A stretch of 64,000 bases of DNA from Heracleum sosnowskyi (taxonomy: Eukaryota; Streptophyta; Magnoliopsida; Apiales; Apiaceae). Position numbers and translations under genes: made by a program. Positions 20,584 to 32,375 of this stretch are shown here, piece after piece (the first letter of the stretch is position 1; each line of letters starts with the position of its first letter). Where the stretch lies: assembly GCA_030848705.1 (NCBI GenBank), contig CM061240.1, positions 120,950,998 to 121,014,997 on the forward strand. The letters are read 5' to 3'. Under the pieces are notes generated by a model. It was not told where the DNA came from. It saw only the letters and a list, made by a program, of their open reading frames with translations, and searched no databases.

Positions 20584-21578
20584 TGTTAGGAATATGTTGT
20601 TCTTGATGATAATTGTAAAAACACTTAGTAGATTTTGTATTAAGTTATTTTGTAACTGTCAACGAAATGGCATGCTTTGCAGTGTTTCGTTGACAGGAAG
20701 CTCATCAACGGAATGAGTGTTGTAGCAATTGCACTGTACAATACTTCACAGTTTGATATGCATTTGATGTATGTATTAGATAGGTTTCCTAAGTCATGTT
20801 GACTAAGTACTAGATAGGCAAAATAGGTTGGTTAATTGTAAGTATATCATGCCTTGTAATTTTGCCTAAGTGAAGACATGTCAACGGTATGAAGATTACT
20901 CTATCAACGAAACGAGAGAAACACCATCAACAGAATGAAAAATAAAGCTATCAACGAAACACATCTCCCTGCTATCAACGAATCATTATTGCTTTTCTGA
21001 ATAGTTGACAAAGTGATAGTGACAGGTTACTGAACAGATCTAAAGGAGATGTGGAAGTGTACTTTGCATTGGAAACCATTAAAATGGACATGGGGAATAA
21101 GGAAACATCCCAGTTTCCAATTGGGCTCTTGGGAGTGATCATAATAAGCATGAAGACAAAAGCAAGGATCTCCAAGGACCACTGGACAAAGGGATGAAAA
21201 GCAAACTATTGGCGGTTATCTTTAGTGTACTTTAGAGTAGCCAAAAATAGTATTGTAAACTTGGGAATATATATAACTAAGTGTAGCAGTTAGAAAGAGG
21301 TAAGAGAAGAAAAACAAATAGTTTGTATTAGCTATCTTTGAGAGCATTCTTCTCTATAACTCTGTAACTGAGCAGCTGTGTACTTTTGTATCACAGATTA
21401 TTTCCGCAATAAAAACACTTCAGTTGGATCATCAAACAATCCAACTGAATTATTTATATCTTGTGTTTTTGTTTATTCAGTTCAGTTTTATTTTATCAGT
21501 GTTTTAAGTTTAAGAAAATATCAAGAATTGTATTCAACCCCCCCTTCTACAATTCTGTTAGGTCATTTGGGAATAACA
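20584..21578 (+). repeat. 5' LTR of copia E
   Basis: It runs TGTTAGGAATATG...GGAATAACA. It has TATA at 21268-21276, AATAAA at 21408-21413, and about eight copies of TCAACGAAA-type motifs between 20655 and 20985. ORFs read from it are chance frames. Confidence 0.95.
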
Positions 21579-21580
21579 AT

Positions 21581-21592
21581 TGGTATCAGAGC
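21581..21592 (+). other. Primer binding site of copia E
   Basis: TGGTATCAGAGC, 2 nt after the LTR, is complementary to the 3' end of initiator tRNA-Met and typical of plant copia elements. Confidence 0.9.
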
Positions 21593-21642
21593 AAGCTTCT
21601 AACATACAAGAAGTTTAAAGATCAAGACCAAAAACAGAAACC

Positions 21643-24600
21643 ATGGTGAAGAAGGATGCAGGTGTGAAGATACCAGTTCTTGATAAGGACAATTACTTTC
21701 ACTGGAAAGTAAAGATGCATTTACATCTCATGTCTATGGATGAGAGATATGTAGACTGCATTGAGAAAGGTCCACACGTTCCCATGAAGTTTGCATCTAG
21801 AGTTGGAGTGCCAGATGATACTCCTGACGTAGAAATTCCAAAACTTGTCTCAGAATGGACTATTGAAGATCTTGCAGAAATCCATAAAGATAAGAGAACC
21901 ATGAACATTCTGTTTAATGGTTTGGAGCAAGAGATGTTTGACAATGTTATCAACTGTACAACCTCTAAGGAAGTATGGGATACTGTTAGAACTCTCTGTG
22001 AAGGAACTGAGCAAGTAAGGGAGAACAAAATGCAACTCCTTATACAACAATATGAGCACTTTCACTTTAAAGCTGGTGAAACCCTAAATGACACGTTTAG
22101 TAGGTTTTAAAAGCTTCTGAATGGATTAAAGTTGTATGGGAGAATCTACCAAACTAAGGACTCAAACCTTAAATTTCTAAGAGCTCTTCTAAAAGAATGG
22201 AAGCCTATGACTGTTTCTCTAAGAAACACTCAAGAGTACAAAGATTACACTCTTGAAAGGCTGTATGGAACATTGAAGACTTATGAGCTGGAAATGGAGC
22301 AAGATGAGGAAATTGAAAAGGTACAGAAGAAGGGTGGATCCATTGCATTGATTGCATCTGTGAACCAACTGGAAGATGACACTGAAGAAGCTGCAAAGGC
22401 CACAACTAGTCGAGCTAGTTGTAGAAGTGATGTCAGCAAGGGCAAGATGACAGAAGAAGAAGAACCAGAACCAGCCAACTTGGATGACTTAGATGAGATT
22501 GATGAACACATTGCTTTTCTATCTAGAAAATTCTCTAAGTTCAAGTTCAAGAGAAACTCAGAAGCAAGGCCACCAAGGAGAGACTTTCAACCTAACAAAA
22601 GTAACTGGATTGAAAAGTCTAAATCTAAATGTTTCAATTGTGGAATGCTTGGTCACTTTGCTGGAGACTGCAGAAAGCCCAAGATTGAGAAGAGCAACAG
22701 GAAATTTGAGCCTGTTGATTATAAAAAGAAATACTTTGAACTTCTCAAGAAAAAGGAAAAGGCTTTCATGACTCAGGAGTATGATTGGGCTGGTAATGGT
22801 GAAGATTCTGATGATGATGTTGAATATGTCAACTTGGCTCTTATGGCTAACAATCATGAGCAGGAAGCAAGCTCCTCAAGCAACCAGGGAGACAAAAGGA
22901 ATCTTTGGTACTTGGATAGTGGTTGTTCAAGACACATGACTGGTGATTCTACCCTGCTCACAGAGTTTCAGGAAAGAGCTGGCCCTTGTATTGCTTTTAG
23001 AGATGACAACAAAGGCTACACAAAGGGATATGGCTTGATTTCAAAAGAGAATGTCATCATAGATGAAGTTGCATTGGTGGATGGTCTTAAGCACAATTTG
23101 CTTAGTATCAGCCAACTTTGTGACAAAGGATTTTTAGTTACTTTTTCTAAAGAAGCCTGTGTTGTTTCTAAAGGAGGAAACAACAATGTGGTAATGACTG
23201 GATTCAGAAGAGGGAATGTGTACATTGATGACTTTAGTAGCACAAGTCCAGACACCATCACTTGTCTTTTCAGCAAAGCAAGCAAGGATGAAAGTTGGCT
23301 ATGGCACAAGAAATTATCTCATCTGAATTTCAAGGTTATGAATGATTTGGTAAGGAAGGATCTTGCTAGAGGAATTCCACAAGTGGAGTTTTCCAAGGAT
23401 GGTTTGTGTGATGCCTGTCAAAAAGGAAAACAAAAGAAGGCATCATTCAAAAGCAAGACAGAGTCATCAATTGTCCATCAGCTTGAGTTACTTCATATGG
23501 ATCTCTTTGGCCCTGTAAATGTCATGTCTATTTCAAAGAAGAAATATTGTCTTGTGATTGTTGATGATTTTTCTAGATTTACTTGGACCTTCTTTTTACA
23601 TTCTAAAGATGAGGCAAGTGAAATCATTATCAATCACATCAAGATGGTAAACAATCATCCTGACTTGAAAGTAAGAAGGATCAGGAGTGACAATGGGACA
23701 GAATTCAAGAATTCAAGCATGAAGATGTTCTGTGAAGAAAATGGTATTATGCATGAGTTTTCAGCAGCAAGGACACCACAGCAAAATGGTGTAGTTGAAA
23801 GGAAAAACAGAACACTTATTGAAGCTGCCAGGACAATGCTAGATGAATCAAAGTTACCAACTTATTTTTGGGCTGAGGCAGTTAACACAACTTGCTTCAC
23901 TCAGAATATTTCTTTGATTAATCAGGCCAAGGGAATGACCCCTTATCAACTACTCAAAAGAAAGAAGCCACTATTGGATTTTCTTCATGTCTTTGGATGC
24001 AAGTGCTTTGTTCTGAGAAATCAAGCTGAGCATTTGGGGAAATTTGAAGCAAAGGCAGATGAAGCAATATTTGTGGGATATGCAGCAGGGAAAGCTTACA
24101 GAGTCTATAATCTCAGAACCAACATTGTTATGGAATCTGTACATGTTGTTTTTGATGATCTCAAAATTCAAGGTCTCTGTGATGAAGGTTTCCATGAAAG
24201 TCTCTCTTTTGAGAATGAGGAAGGAGATCGAATGAATCATGTTAAGACTACTGAGAAACAGCCTAAAGTTGTTGTATCTAGCACAGATGAGAGCAGCAGT
24301 GAAGATGAAATTGCTGCATTAAGATTGAAAAGAATAGTTGCTAGTAGACCAAATGGTCATTTCGTTGACAGTCAAGATGGTGGTTTCGTTGACAGTCAAA
24401 ATGAGCGTTTCGTTGACAGCCAAAACAGTCATACCGTTGAAGGTCATAGAAATGTCTCAAGAAGTGATCATTTAGGGACAACAAACTCAGGGGGAGTTTC
24501 TCAAGGACAAATATCCAATCAAGGCAATCATGATCATGAAGCTACCTCGTCTAGAGCAAATCTCCCTCCCTCAAGAAAATGGACTAAAGATCATCCCTTT

Positions 24601-26217
24601 GAACTTATTATAGGTGATGTTTCTTCAAAAGTCCAAACTAGAAGAGCAACTCAAGAAGAATGTCTATATAGCAGCTTTCTGTCTCAAGATGAGCCAAAGA
24701 AAGTTGAGGATGCACTTCTAGATCCAGATTGGGTTTTGGCTATGCAAGAAGAGCTAAACCAATTTGAAAGGAACAATGTTTGGAAGCTGGTGCCCAAGCC
24801 TAAGGACAGTAGTGTAATAGGCACAAAATGGGTGTTCAGAAACAAGATGGATGAAAATGGCATAGTCACAAGGAACAAAGCAAGACTAGTTGCAAAAGGC
24901 TACTCACAGGAAGAAGGAATTGATTTTGATGAAACATTTGCTCCTGTTGCAAGACTAGAAGCAATAAGGATTTTCCTAGCCTATGCAGCCCATGCCAATT
25001 TCAAAGTCTATCAAATGGATGTGAAAAGTGCTTTTCTGAATGGGGAATTGGAAGAGGAGGTCTATGTAAGTCAACCTCCTGGTTTTGAAGATGATGATTT
25101 TCCAGAATATGTATACTTCCTCCTCAAAGCACTCTATGGTTTGAAACAAGCACCTAGAGCCTGGTATGACACACTCTCACAGTTTCTTCTTGAGAATCAC
25201 TTCACTAGAGGTACTGTAGATAAAACTCTTTTTCACAGGATTGTGAATGGCTCTACTATACTTGTTCAAATTTATGTAGATGACATAATCTTTGGGTCTA
25301 CAGATGTGAAACTTTGTCAAAAGTTTGCCAAACTTATGCAAAGTAAATATGAAATGAGCATGATGGGAGAATTAACTTACTTTCTTGGTCTTCAAGTGAA
25401 GCAAGTTAATGAAGGCATTTTCATTAGTCAAACAAAATATATTCATGATTTATTAAAGAAATTTAACTTAATGGAATGCTCTCCTGCCAAAACTCCCATG
25501 CCCACTGCCACCAAACTTGAATTGAATACTAAGGAAAAATCTGTGGACATTTCAAGTTACAGAGGCATGGTAGGCTCACTTTTGTATTTAACAGCTAGTA
25601 GACCTGATATTATGTTTGCTACATGTCTATGTGCTAGATTTCAGGCTGATCCTAGGGAATCCCATTTAGTTGCTATTAAAAGGATTTTCAGATATCTCAA
25701 GGGAACACCAAACCTTGGCATTTGGTATCCTAGAGAATCTGGTTTTGAACTAATTGGTTATTCAGATGCAGATTATGCAGGATGTAAAATTGACAGGAAA
25801 AGCACAACAGGCACCTGTCAATTCTTAGGAAACAAGCTTGTGTCATGGTTCAGCAAGAAACAAAACTCAGTTTCCACCTCCACAGCTGAGGCTGAGTATA
25901 TTGCAGCTGGAAGTTGTTGTGCACAGATTTTATGGATGAAAAATCAATTACTTGATTATGGATTAAGAGTTGAGAAAATTCCTATTTTCTGTGACAACAC
26001 TAGTGCCATTGCCATTACTGAGAATCCAGTGCAGCATTCAAGAACCAAGCACATTGACATCAAGTACCATTTCATTAGAGAACATGTTATGAATGGTACT
26101 GTGGAGTTACATTTTGTTCCAAGTGAACAACAACTTGCAGACATCTTTACCAAGCCACTTGATGAATCAACATTCTCAAGATTAGTAAGTGAGCTAGGTA
26201 TGCTAAATTTCTCTTAA
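21643..26217 (+). CDS. Copia E gag-pol, about 1524 codons, one in-frame stop
   Basis: The frame runs from the ATG at 21643 to TAA at 26217, with a single TAA at 22108-22110 where relatives have a non-stop codon between RF and KLLN; CAA to TAA would explain it. Gag has a UBN2-type domain (about 1-230) and one CCHC knuckle, CFNCGMLGHFAGDC (330-343). Pol follows in the same frame with no gag/pol stop. It has protease LDSGCSRHMTG (Asp near 425), the integrase zinc finger from about 555, the DDE core ending in QQNGVVERKNRT, a variable hinge with repeated FVDSQ units, reverse transcriptase with YVDD near 1211, and RNase H to the end. E's gag lacks the two extra knuckles and long coiled coil seen in A and B. 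Apart from the stop it looks functional. Confidence 0.9.
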
Positions 26218-26739
26218 TTATTTTTGAGATATTTGCAAGTCAGATTGCAGCCAGAAATTTGCTATGATTTTCTGTGATTTAATTTTCTCAGGAAAAAGTA
26301 AAATTTTGTCTAAGTCAAAATAACTATGCCAACGAAACAAACCATTTCGTTGACAATCTTAGCATTTTTCTGGGTGTTTCGTTGATAGCTCTTTTATGTC
26401 AACGAAACAGACGGGACTTTAAACGCCCAATTCTGATTCGTTGATTTAGCGCTTTTAATCTGAACCGTTGAAAACTGACACGTCTTTTACCACGATCTAT
26501 GCATACATCCCTGTAAGTATAAATCATGGTAATACTTTAAGAGTAACGGTTATATTTTTAAGCCAATCCAGTAATTTACTTTTATTATTGGACTCATTTT
26601 CTGAGAATTTTTGGGGGAGTATTTAAGAAATTCTATTTTCTTTAATTCTTTTTTACCTGCTCTCAAAAATTCCAAAGGCTTTTCTCTCTCTTTCTCTCTC
26701 TAACAAGCAACTCAGTTCGAAGCTTTATCTCACTCAACA
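26218..26739 (+). promoter_or_regulatory. Copia E spacer with candidate internal promoter
   Basis: This stretch lies between pol and the accessory ORF. It has five CGTTGA/TCAACG motifs (26330-26470), an ACACGTC element near 26478, a TATAAA at 26518-26523, and a pyrimidine-rich leader (CTCTCTCTTTCTCTCTC, 26685-26702) ahead of the ATG at 26740. The arrangement resembles a small pol II promoter with a 5' UTR of about 190 nt. A spliced subgenomic RNA cannot be excluded. Confidence 0.4.
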
Positions 26740-29700
26740 ATGGCACCCATAGTCAAGCTTATGTCTGCTGGATGGTTCATCTATGAGAAGAACAACTCCA
26801 TCCCTTTTGTTGCAAAGGAAAACCCGAACAGACTTTTCTTCAAAATGATGGATTTCATGAAGAATTGCAAGTTGAGCTATGCAATGTTCCACTCTACACC
26901 AATCTACAATGAAATAATTGAGGAAATTTGGACCTCATGTGAATATAGTGGAACAAATTGCACTCTGCAATTCACTCTCCAAGGTAATGAGTACATAGTT
27001 AATTATGATGTTTTGCAAGCATGTTTACATATTCCTGATAATAACTGTGATGCTTTGCCTTCTAACACTGAAATAACTACCATGCTAAATTCTATAAACT
27101 ACTCTTTGCCCACTGATAATCTGGGTAGAATAATTAGGAGAGGTTTGGTTAGGGAATACAGTTATTTAGCTGATGCATTCATTAAGGTCTTTTCTGGAAA
27201 GATTAGTAATTTTGATGCATTAACTAACTCTATGTTAATTCTCCTAACCATGCTTCTAAATGATAGATATTACAACTTTAGCACCCAACTTATTTATGAA
27301 ATTGGTGCTAAGTTGGGTGATAAGGCAAATAGGAAGAAAAATATCTATTATGCAAGGTTTCTGATGATGATGGCTAATCATGTTAGTCCAGCACCATTAG
27401 TTATCTCTAACCCTAATGCCAGGTTTGAGTGCTTTGTACAAGAAAAGAGAGTATTGACAGACATACTGAGGCTGAACTACAATGGTGATGTTCCAGTGGT
27501 GTATCTGCCAATCATTGAGGTAACTACTACTATCCCTGTTAGTATAGCTGTTACTTCTATTGTCTCCTCCAACCTTGTTGCTATGGAGTCTGTAGCTGTG
27601 ACCCAACAGGCTCCTGCCCCAGCAACTAAATCAAAATCAAAGAAATCCTCCAAGCCAACCTCAGGTGCTTCTCAAAAGGCACCTGTTGTAAAAACTACCA
27701 CACAACCTAAGGGGAGTGAGTCTGGAGTTGTGAGAGGTGAGGGAAGGGGTGAAAATCAAAGAAACCCCAAGAATAAGGAAGGTGAGGTAAGTGTTTCCCA
27801 GCCTAGCCCCATTGTGTCTTCCCAACAAGGCACAATGAGTAAAATGGATTTAAGCACAAGTCTAATTGCATCCTCCCAAAAGGATGCAATTATTGAAACA
27901 AGCTCTCAACCTAGAGCACAGTCCAAAAGGGTAAGGGACACTTCAAGCCCACAGTCTACATTTTCCCAATACCAAAGGAGAGTGAAGCAAAAGACCAAGG
28001 GTTCACAGGGTGCACACACACTGGAAGCAACACTTCCAGTTTCTCAAATTCAGTTTGATGTAACCCCTATTATTACTCTGGGGTTACAGTCCCACTCTCT
28101 AAACATTAATCTTGATTTATCTCCATCCAATTCACCAACTCAATCTTTAGATGTGGACATGATCCATACATCTTTTCCTGATTCTCCAACTCTAATCTTG
28201 GAGAAGCCCCACTCTGAAGCTGATGGTCATCACTTATTAAGTGATTTGTTGGGCCATCAACCAAGTTTTTCTGAAACTGCAAGAGAATCTGTGGACCCCA
28301 ATCTCAAATCAATCACCACGGATTCTACTGTAATTTCACTTTCTCAAAATGCTTTATTGACTTCATCAACGAAACAGCCTCTTTCGTTGACAAGTGTTTC
28401 TCCATCAACGGTACCTATACCGTTGACAGTTCAAACTACCATTTCATTGATAGGTCATTCTACACCTTTTACTGAAAATCAAGTTGTTTCCACAACTAGT
28501 GTAGATGACCTGGTGGTAGTTGAGACACTTTTAGGTTTGAAAGGGAGTGAAATTGAGAGGCTGGCTTGCAGCCAGGCAAAAGGAGAGAATGAGAGTGAGA
28601 GGCTGGCTATTTCTTCCAGCCAGGCAAAAGGAGAGATTGAGAGTACCACCTTAGTAGGTGAAGGTGAGGGTGTGAGAGGTGTGAGCCATGGGGAGCCCAT
28701 GATGCAAGAAAAGAGTGGAGAGAGAGAAGGGACTACAGGAGCAATAAGGGTGGAAGCAGCCATTGCTAATGAGTTAATGGAGGTCAGTGAGGGAGAAAGG
28801 GAACTTACTTTCCAAGAGCATTATCAACAAACTCTGGATAGTATTTCCCTGGATCCTGAGACCTTTACTCATCCTGTGCCAGCCTATCAAGTTATGGCTC
28901 AACAGGGCAATGTGGAGGCAGAAAGGTCACTCAACTTAATTCATACTACTGCATCAATGCAAAGAGCAAAGGATGCCTTGACCAATCTACCTCCAGGAGC
29001 TGCAGCAAGTGGAGACTTTGAGTTTTCTGATGATGAGGACAGCTATGGTGATAATCTACAGGTGGCCACCACTTCACAGACTGGGACTTCTGTGGTGCCT
29101 CCTACACCAGGCTGGCTTTCTCAGGGTATGCATGGAAGAGTCACTCTAGATGCTGCTATCTCAAGACAGTACAATGAGGCCTATCTAGCTCATGAGTCTG
29201 CAAATGCAAGGGACAAGAAATTCTACAAGGCCATCATGGATTCTCTGGAAATTCAAAGGCTACAAATGATGCAGACAAGGATTGAGGCTACAGAAATCAA
29301 GGACTCCATTAGCAATCTCAGGGATGCTAACTACAGGATGATAGATGAAAAGCTCCCTCTTCTCACTGTGTCCAAGATGACCAGGTTTTTCTCTAAGGAA
29401 CCTGAGGTGGCTACATCCTTGAAAACTCTCTCTACAAGAGTGGACAAGGTGGAAGCTACGCTTTCTCAAATGCAGAAGGAACAGGAGAAGCAAACTCAGC
29501 TACTCACTCAGCTAGTGGCAGCTCAAGGACTCCCAGTCATCTCTCTTGATGCTAACAAAAAGGGGGAGAAATCTAAGGAGCTAAACATTCAAATCACAAA
29601 GGTGTTGGTCCCAGCCATTTCACTGCCACAGGAGCCACTAGCAATGGGGGAGTTTGGAAAGAAGAATAAGGATAGTATTGACCTGATCCAGGAAGCTTCT

Positions 29701-31188
29701 ATGAGGATGAAACTTGCAGAACAAATCAAAGATCACTGGTCCAACATAGAAGCAAGGTTCAAGAACATTACTGAATCTTCAAAGACAGATCAGCTATCAA
29801 CAAATGCAATGGTGATTGTACAAATGGAGCCACAGTTCAAGAGCTCTTATGCTATAGAGCCCCTTCAGTATGGAATCCTTCAAGATTCAAGAAATGAGAA
29901 GGGTCAATCTTCATGCTTTAAGAATGTGGATGCAAGAGGGATGTCTCCAATATCACCTGCCAAACCCAAAGGCAAGAACATTGAAAGGATATTTTATCCT
30001 GCTCCAAAGCCAGATGAGTTCAAAGTCCTAGGGAAGCTGGTCATTGAGAGCAAGGAAAGCAATCATCCAAGCATAAGGAATCAAAGGGCCATCATCTACA
30101 GGGACAGCAAGGAAATCTGCATTTGGGTTGGTCACCCAAATTTTGCAAAGGCCAAGGCTGAAGAATCTGAAAGGGCAGCAATGCAAGCATTGGCAGTTGC
30201 TCAAGCACTTGAAGATGAAGAGACCTTTCAGGAAGAAAAAGCCAAGGATAGAGCTAATGAAGCTGAACCAGCAAGGAAAAGTGTAAGGCAACCAAAGGCT
30301 AGAGCTAAGAGGAATCTGAACTTTGAAAAAGAGGACTCTCTGGACACTGCTCAAGCCCCTTCCACAACAAGTGCACATCAAATTCCTATTGATCTACCTA
30401 TTGGAGGAATGTTGGCCTGTGACCCTGCACACCCTGTCAACTTTCATGATCAACCAATCATGCCAAAGGAGGAGCCTATTGAATTTGATGAAGCCTATTT
30501 TCCAAAGTTCCTATTTGAAAAGGATCAACCAATGAAGACAAAGAAAAGGGCTGTCAAGGCAAAGCCAGTATTTGTGAGGAAGCCACAATCTCAGAAACCC
30601 CCTACAAATCCAGAGGACTGCATGTACATTGCTGACATCAGGGAAGAATCCAGCTTACATCTTGATTTAGACAACCTGATGGAAGTAAGGGGCATTGCAG
30701 CTTCTCAAAAGTTACCTGAAAGATTGGTTTTCACATACAAGGGTGGTAGAGAACAAATATGGCCTCTCTACAGAATTTTAGGAGAAGACTACCAAACACT
30801 ACTCACAGTGTTTAGATGCTTGAAGAAAGACTTTGGCTTCACCAAAACAGCCAAGTCTGAGGTGGTCTCCAAGATATGTCAAATAAAGGCTAGCTGGAAC
30901 AAGCCTGAGGCTCTTCCCAGGATGCTAAGAGTGCCCTCAACAGGAAAGAAGATCCATCTTCAACCTTACTGGATGATGGAATTTAAGGACAAGGACAACT
31001 GCAGAAGGTTCTTCAGGATGGAAGACCAGCTGGATAAGGCATCTAATCAAACTCTAAGGTTCATGCAATCCAAGCTTGGTGATCAAGATGAAGAAGAGAA
31101 GATCTTTTACAGAAGGCTACAGGTCCAGATTGAGGAGAACAACTCTAGGAGAGGGAAGAAGACTATGCCTCAAAGAAGACCAAGATGA
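26740..31188 (+). CDS. Accessory protein of copia E, 1482 aa, intact
   Basis: This large ORF takes the position called env-like in SIRE elements. The N-terminal globular domain (about 1-270) shares a spaced pattern with the accessory protein of C: W.TC.Y, an EY(I/V)V segment, and a YYARF-like segment. A long Ser/Thr/Pro-rich part follows (about 290-700) and includes the CGTTGA-type motif in coding sequence (28365-28450). A coiled coil lies at about 930-1010, basic patches such as RQPKARAKR are present, and a C-terminal domain begins near 1300 (LVFTYKGGREQIWPLYRIL), ending in a basic tail. No signal peptide or transmembrane helix is apparent, so an envelope role is not supported. A gag-like or nucleic-acid-binding role is possible but unproven. 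Confidence 0.85.
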   Translation: MAPIVKLMSAGWFIYEKNNSIPFVAKENPNRLFFKMMDFMKNCKLSYAMFHSTPIYNEIIEEIWTSCEYSGTNCTLQFTLQGNEYIVNYDVLQACLHIPDNNCDALPSNTEITTMLNSINYSLPTDNLGRIIRRGLVREYSYLADAFIKVFSGKISNFDALTNSMLILLTMLLNDRYYNFSTQLIYEIGAKLGDKANRKKNIYYARFLMMMANHVSPAPLVISNPNARFECFVQEKRVLTDILRLNYNGDVPVVYLPIIEVTTTIPVSIAVTSIVSSNLVAMESVAVTQQAPAPATKSKSKKSSKPTSGASQKAPVVKTTTQPKGSESGVVRGEGRGENQRNPKNKEGEVSVSQPSPIVSSQQGTMSKMDLSTSLIASSQKDAIIETSSQPRAQSKRVRDTSSPQSTFSQYQRRVKQKTKGSQGAHTLEATLPVSQIQFDVTPIITLGLQSHSLNINLDLSPSNSPTQSLDVDMIHTSFPDSPTLILEKPHSEADGHHLLSDLLGHQPSFSETARESVDPNLKSITTDSTVISLSQNALLTSSTKQPLSLTSVSPSTVPIPLTVQTTISLIGHSTPFTENQVVSTTSVDDLVVVETLLGLKGSEIERLACSQAKGENESERLAISSSQAKGEIESTTLVGEGEGVRGVSHGEPMMQEKSGEREGTTGAIRVEAAIANELMEVSEGERELTFQEHYQQTLDSISLDPETFTHPVPAYQVMAQQGNVEAERSLNLIHTTASMQRAKDALTNLPPGAAASGDFEFSDDEDSYGDNLQVATTSQTGTSVVPPTPGWLSQGMHGRVTLDAAISRQYNEAYLAHESANARDKKFYKAIMDSLEIQRLQMMQTRIEATEIKDSISNLRDANYRMIDEKLPLLTVSKMTRFFSKEPEVATSLKTLSTRVDKVEATLSQMQKEQEKQTQLLTQLVAAQGLPVISLDANKKGEKSKELNIQITKVLVPAISLPQEPLAMGEFGKKNKDSIDLIQEASMRMKLAEQIKDHWSNIEARFKNITESSKTDQLSTNAMVIVQMEPQFKSSYAIEPLQYGILQDSRNEKGQSSCFKNVDARGMSPISPAKPKGKNIERIFYPAPKPDEFKVLGKLVIESKESNHPSIRNQRAIIYRDSKEICIWVGHPNFAKAKAEESERAAMQALAVAQALEDEETFQEEKAKDRANEAEPARKSVRQPKARAKRNLNFEKEDSLDTAQAPSTTSAHQIPIDLPIGGMLACDPAHPVNFHDQPIMPKEEPIEFDEAYFPKFLFEKDQPMKTKKRAVKAKPVFVRKPQSQKPPTNPEDCMYIADIREESSLHLDLDNLMEVRGIAASQKLPERLVFTYKGGREQIWPLYRILGEDYQTLLTVFRCLKKDFGFTKTAKSEVVSKICQIKASWNKPEALPRMLRVPSTGKKIHLQPYWMMEFKDKDNCRRFFRMEDQLDKASNQTLRFMQSKLGDQDEEEKIFYRRLQVQIEENNSRRGKKTMPQRRPR

Positions 31189-31365
31189 ATCATTTGCTCA
31201 GTCTAGAGGAGCACATTTGGGCATTAGTCTTGTAAGTCTTGTTTTATGTCTAAAACTTTATGAAGCTCAATGCAATTTTTACTTTTATCATGGGTAATAT
31301 GTCTGAGTGTTTTTGTTATCATCAAGGCTCTTGATTTATGGCTGTTATTCTATCAGTCATAAATT

Positions 31366-31373
31366 GGGGGAGA
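31366..31373 (+). other. Polypurine tract of copia E
   Basis: GGGGGAGA just before the 3' LTR; the same octamer precedes the 3' LTRs of A, B and C. Confidence 0.85.
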
Positions 31374-31374
31374 T

Positions 31375-32375
31375 TGTTAGGAATATGTTGTTCTTGATGA
31401 TAATTGTAAAAACACTTAGTAGATTTTGTATTAAGTTATTTTGTAACTGTCAACGAAATGGCATGCTTTGTAGTGTTTCGTTGACAGGAAGCTCATCAAC
31501 GGAATGAGTGTTGTAGCAATTGCACTGTACAATACTTCACAGTTTGATATGCATTTGATGTGTGTATTAGATAGGTTTCCTAAGTCATGTTGACTAAGTA
31601 CTAGATAGGCAAAATAGGTTGGTTAATTGTAAGTATATCATGCCTTGTAATTTTGCCTAAGTGAAGACATGTCAACGGTATGAAGATTACTCTATCAACA
31701 AAACGAGAGAAACACCATCAACGGAATGAAGAATAAAGCTATCAACGAAACACATCTCCCTGCTATCAACGAATCATTATTGCTTTTCTGAATAGTTGAC
31801 AAAGTGATAGTGACAGGTTACTGAACAGATCTAAAGGAGATGTGGAAGTGTACTTTGCATTGGAAACCATTAAAATGGACATGGGGAATAAGGAAACATC
31901 CCAGTTTCCAATTGGGCTCTTGGGAGTGATCATAATAAGCATGAAGACAAAAGCAAGGATCTCCAAGGACCACTGGACAAAGGGATGAAAAGCAAACTAT
32001 TGGCGGTTATCTTTAGTGTACTTTAGAGTAGCCAAAAATAGTATTGTAAACTTGGGAATATATATAACCAAGTGTAGCAGTTAGAAAGAGGTAAGAGAAG
32101 AAAAACAAATAGTTTGTATTAGCTATCTTTGAGAGCATTCTTCTCTACAACTCTGTAACTAAGTAGCTGTGTACTTTTGTATCACAGATTATTTCCGCAA
32201 TAAAAACACTTCAGTTGGATCATCAAACAATCCAACTGAATTATTTATATCTTGTGTTTTTGTTTATTCAGTTCAGTTTTATTTTATCAGTGTTTTAAGT
32301 TTAAGAAAATATCAAGAATTGTATTCAACCCCCCCCCCCCCTTCTACAATTCTGTTAGGTCATTTGGGAATAACA
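31375..32375 (+). repeat. 3' LTR of copia E
   Basis: About 99% identical to 20584-21578. The terminal poly-C run is 13 long (32329-32341) against 7 in the 5' LTR. TSD CAGTA follows. Confidence 0.95.

Larger units (their letters stand above)
20584..32375 (+). mobile_element. Copia element E (SIRE-like), inserted in A
   Basis: LTRs of 995 bp (20584-21578) and 1001 bp (31375-32375) are flanked by TSD CAGTA (20579-20583 and 32376-32380). By eye they differ at about 10 sites plus a poly-C length change (7 versus 13), about 1%. Gag-pol is one frame with a single in-frame stop. An intact 1482-aa accessory ORF follows. Insertion split A's accessory ORF in the antiparallel direction. Confidence 0.95.

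Noticed and set aside
20584..21649. Short plus- and minus-strand ORFs inside copia E LTRs (repeated at 31307-32470)
   Set aside because: The same peptides appear in both LTRs and cross the poly-C tract. They are chance frames of LTR sequence.
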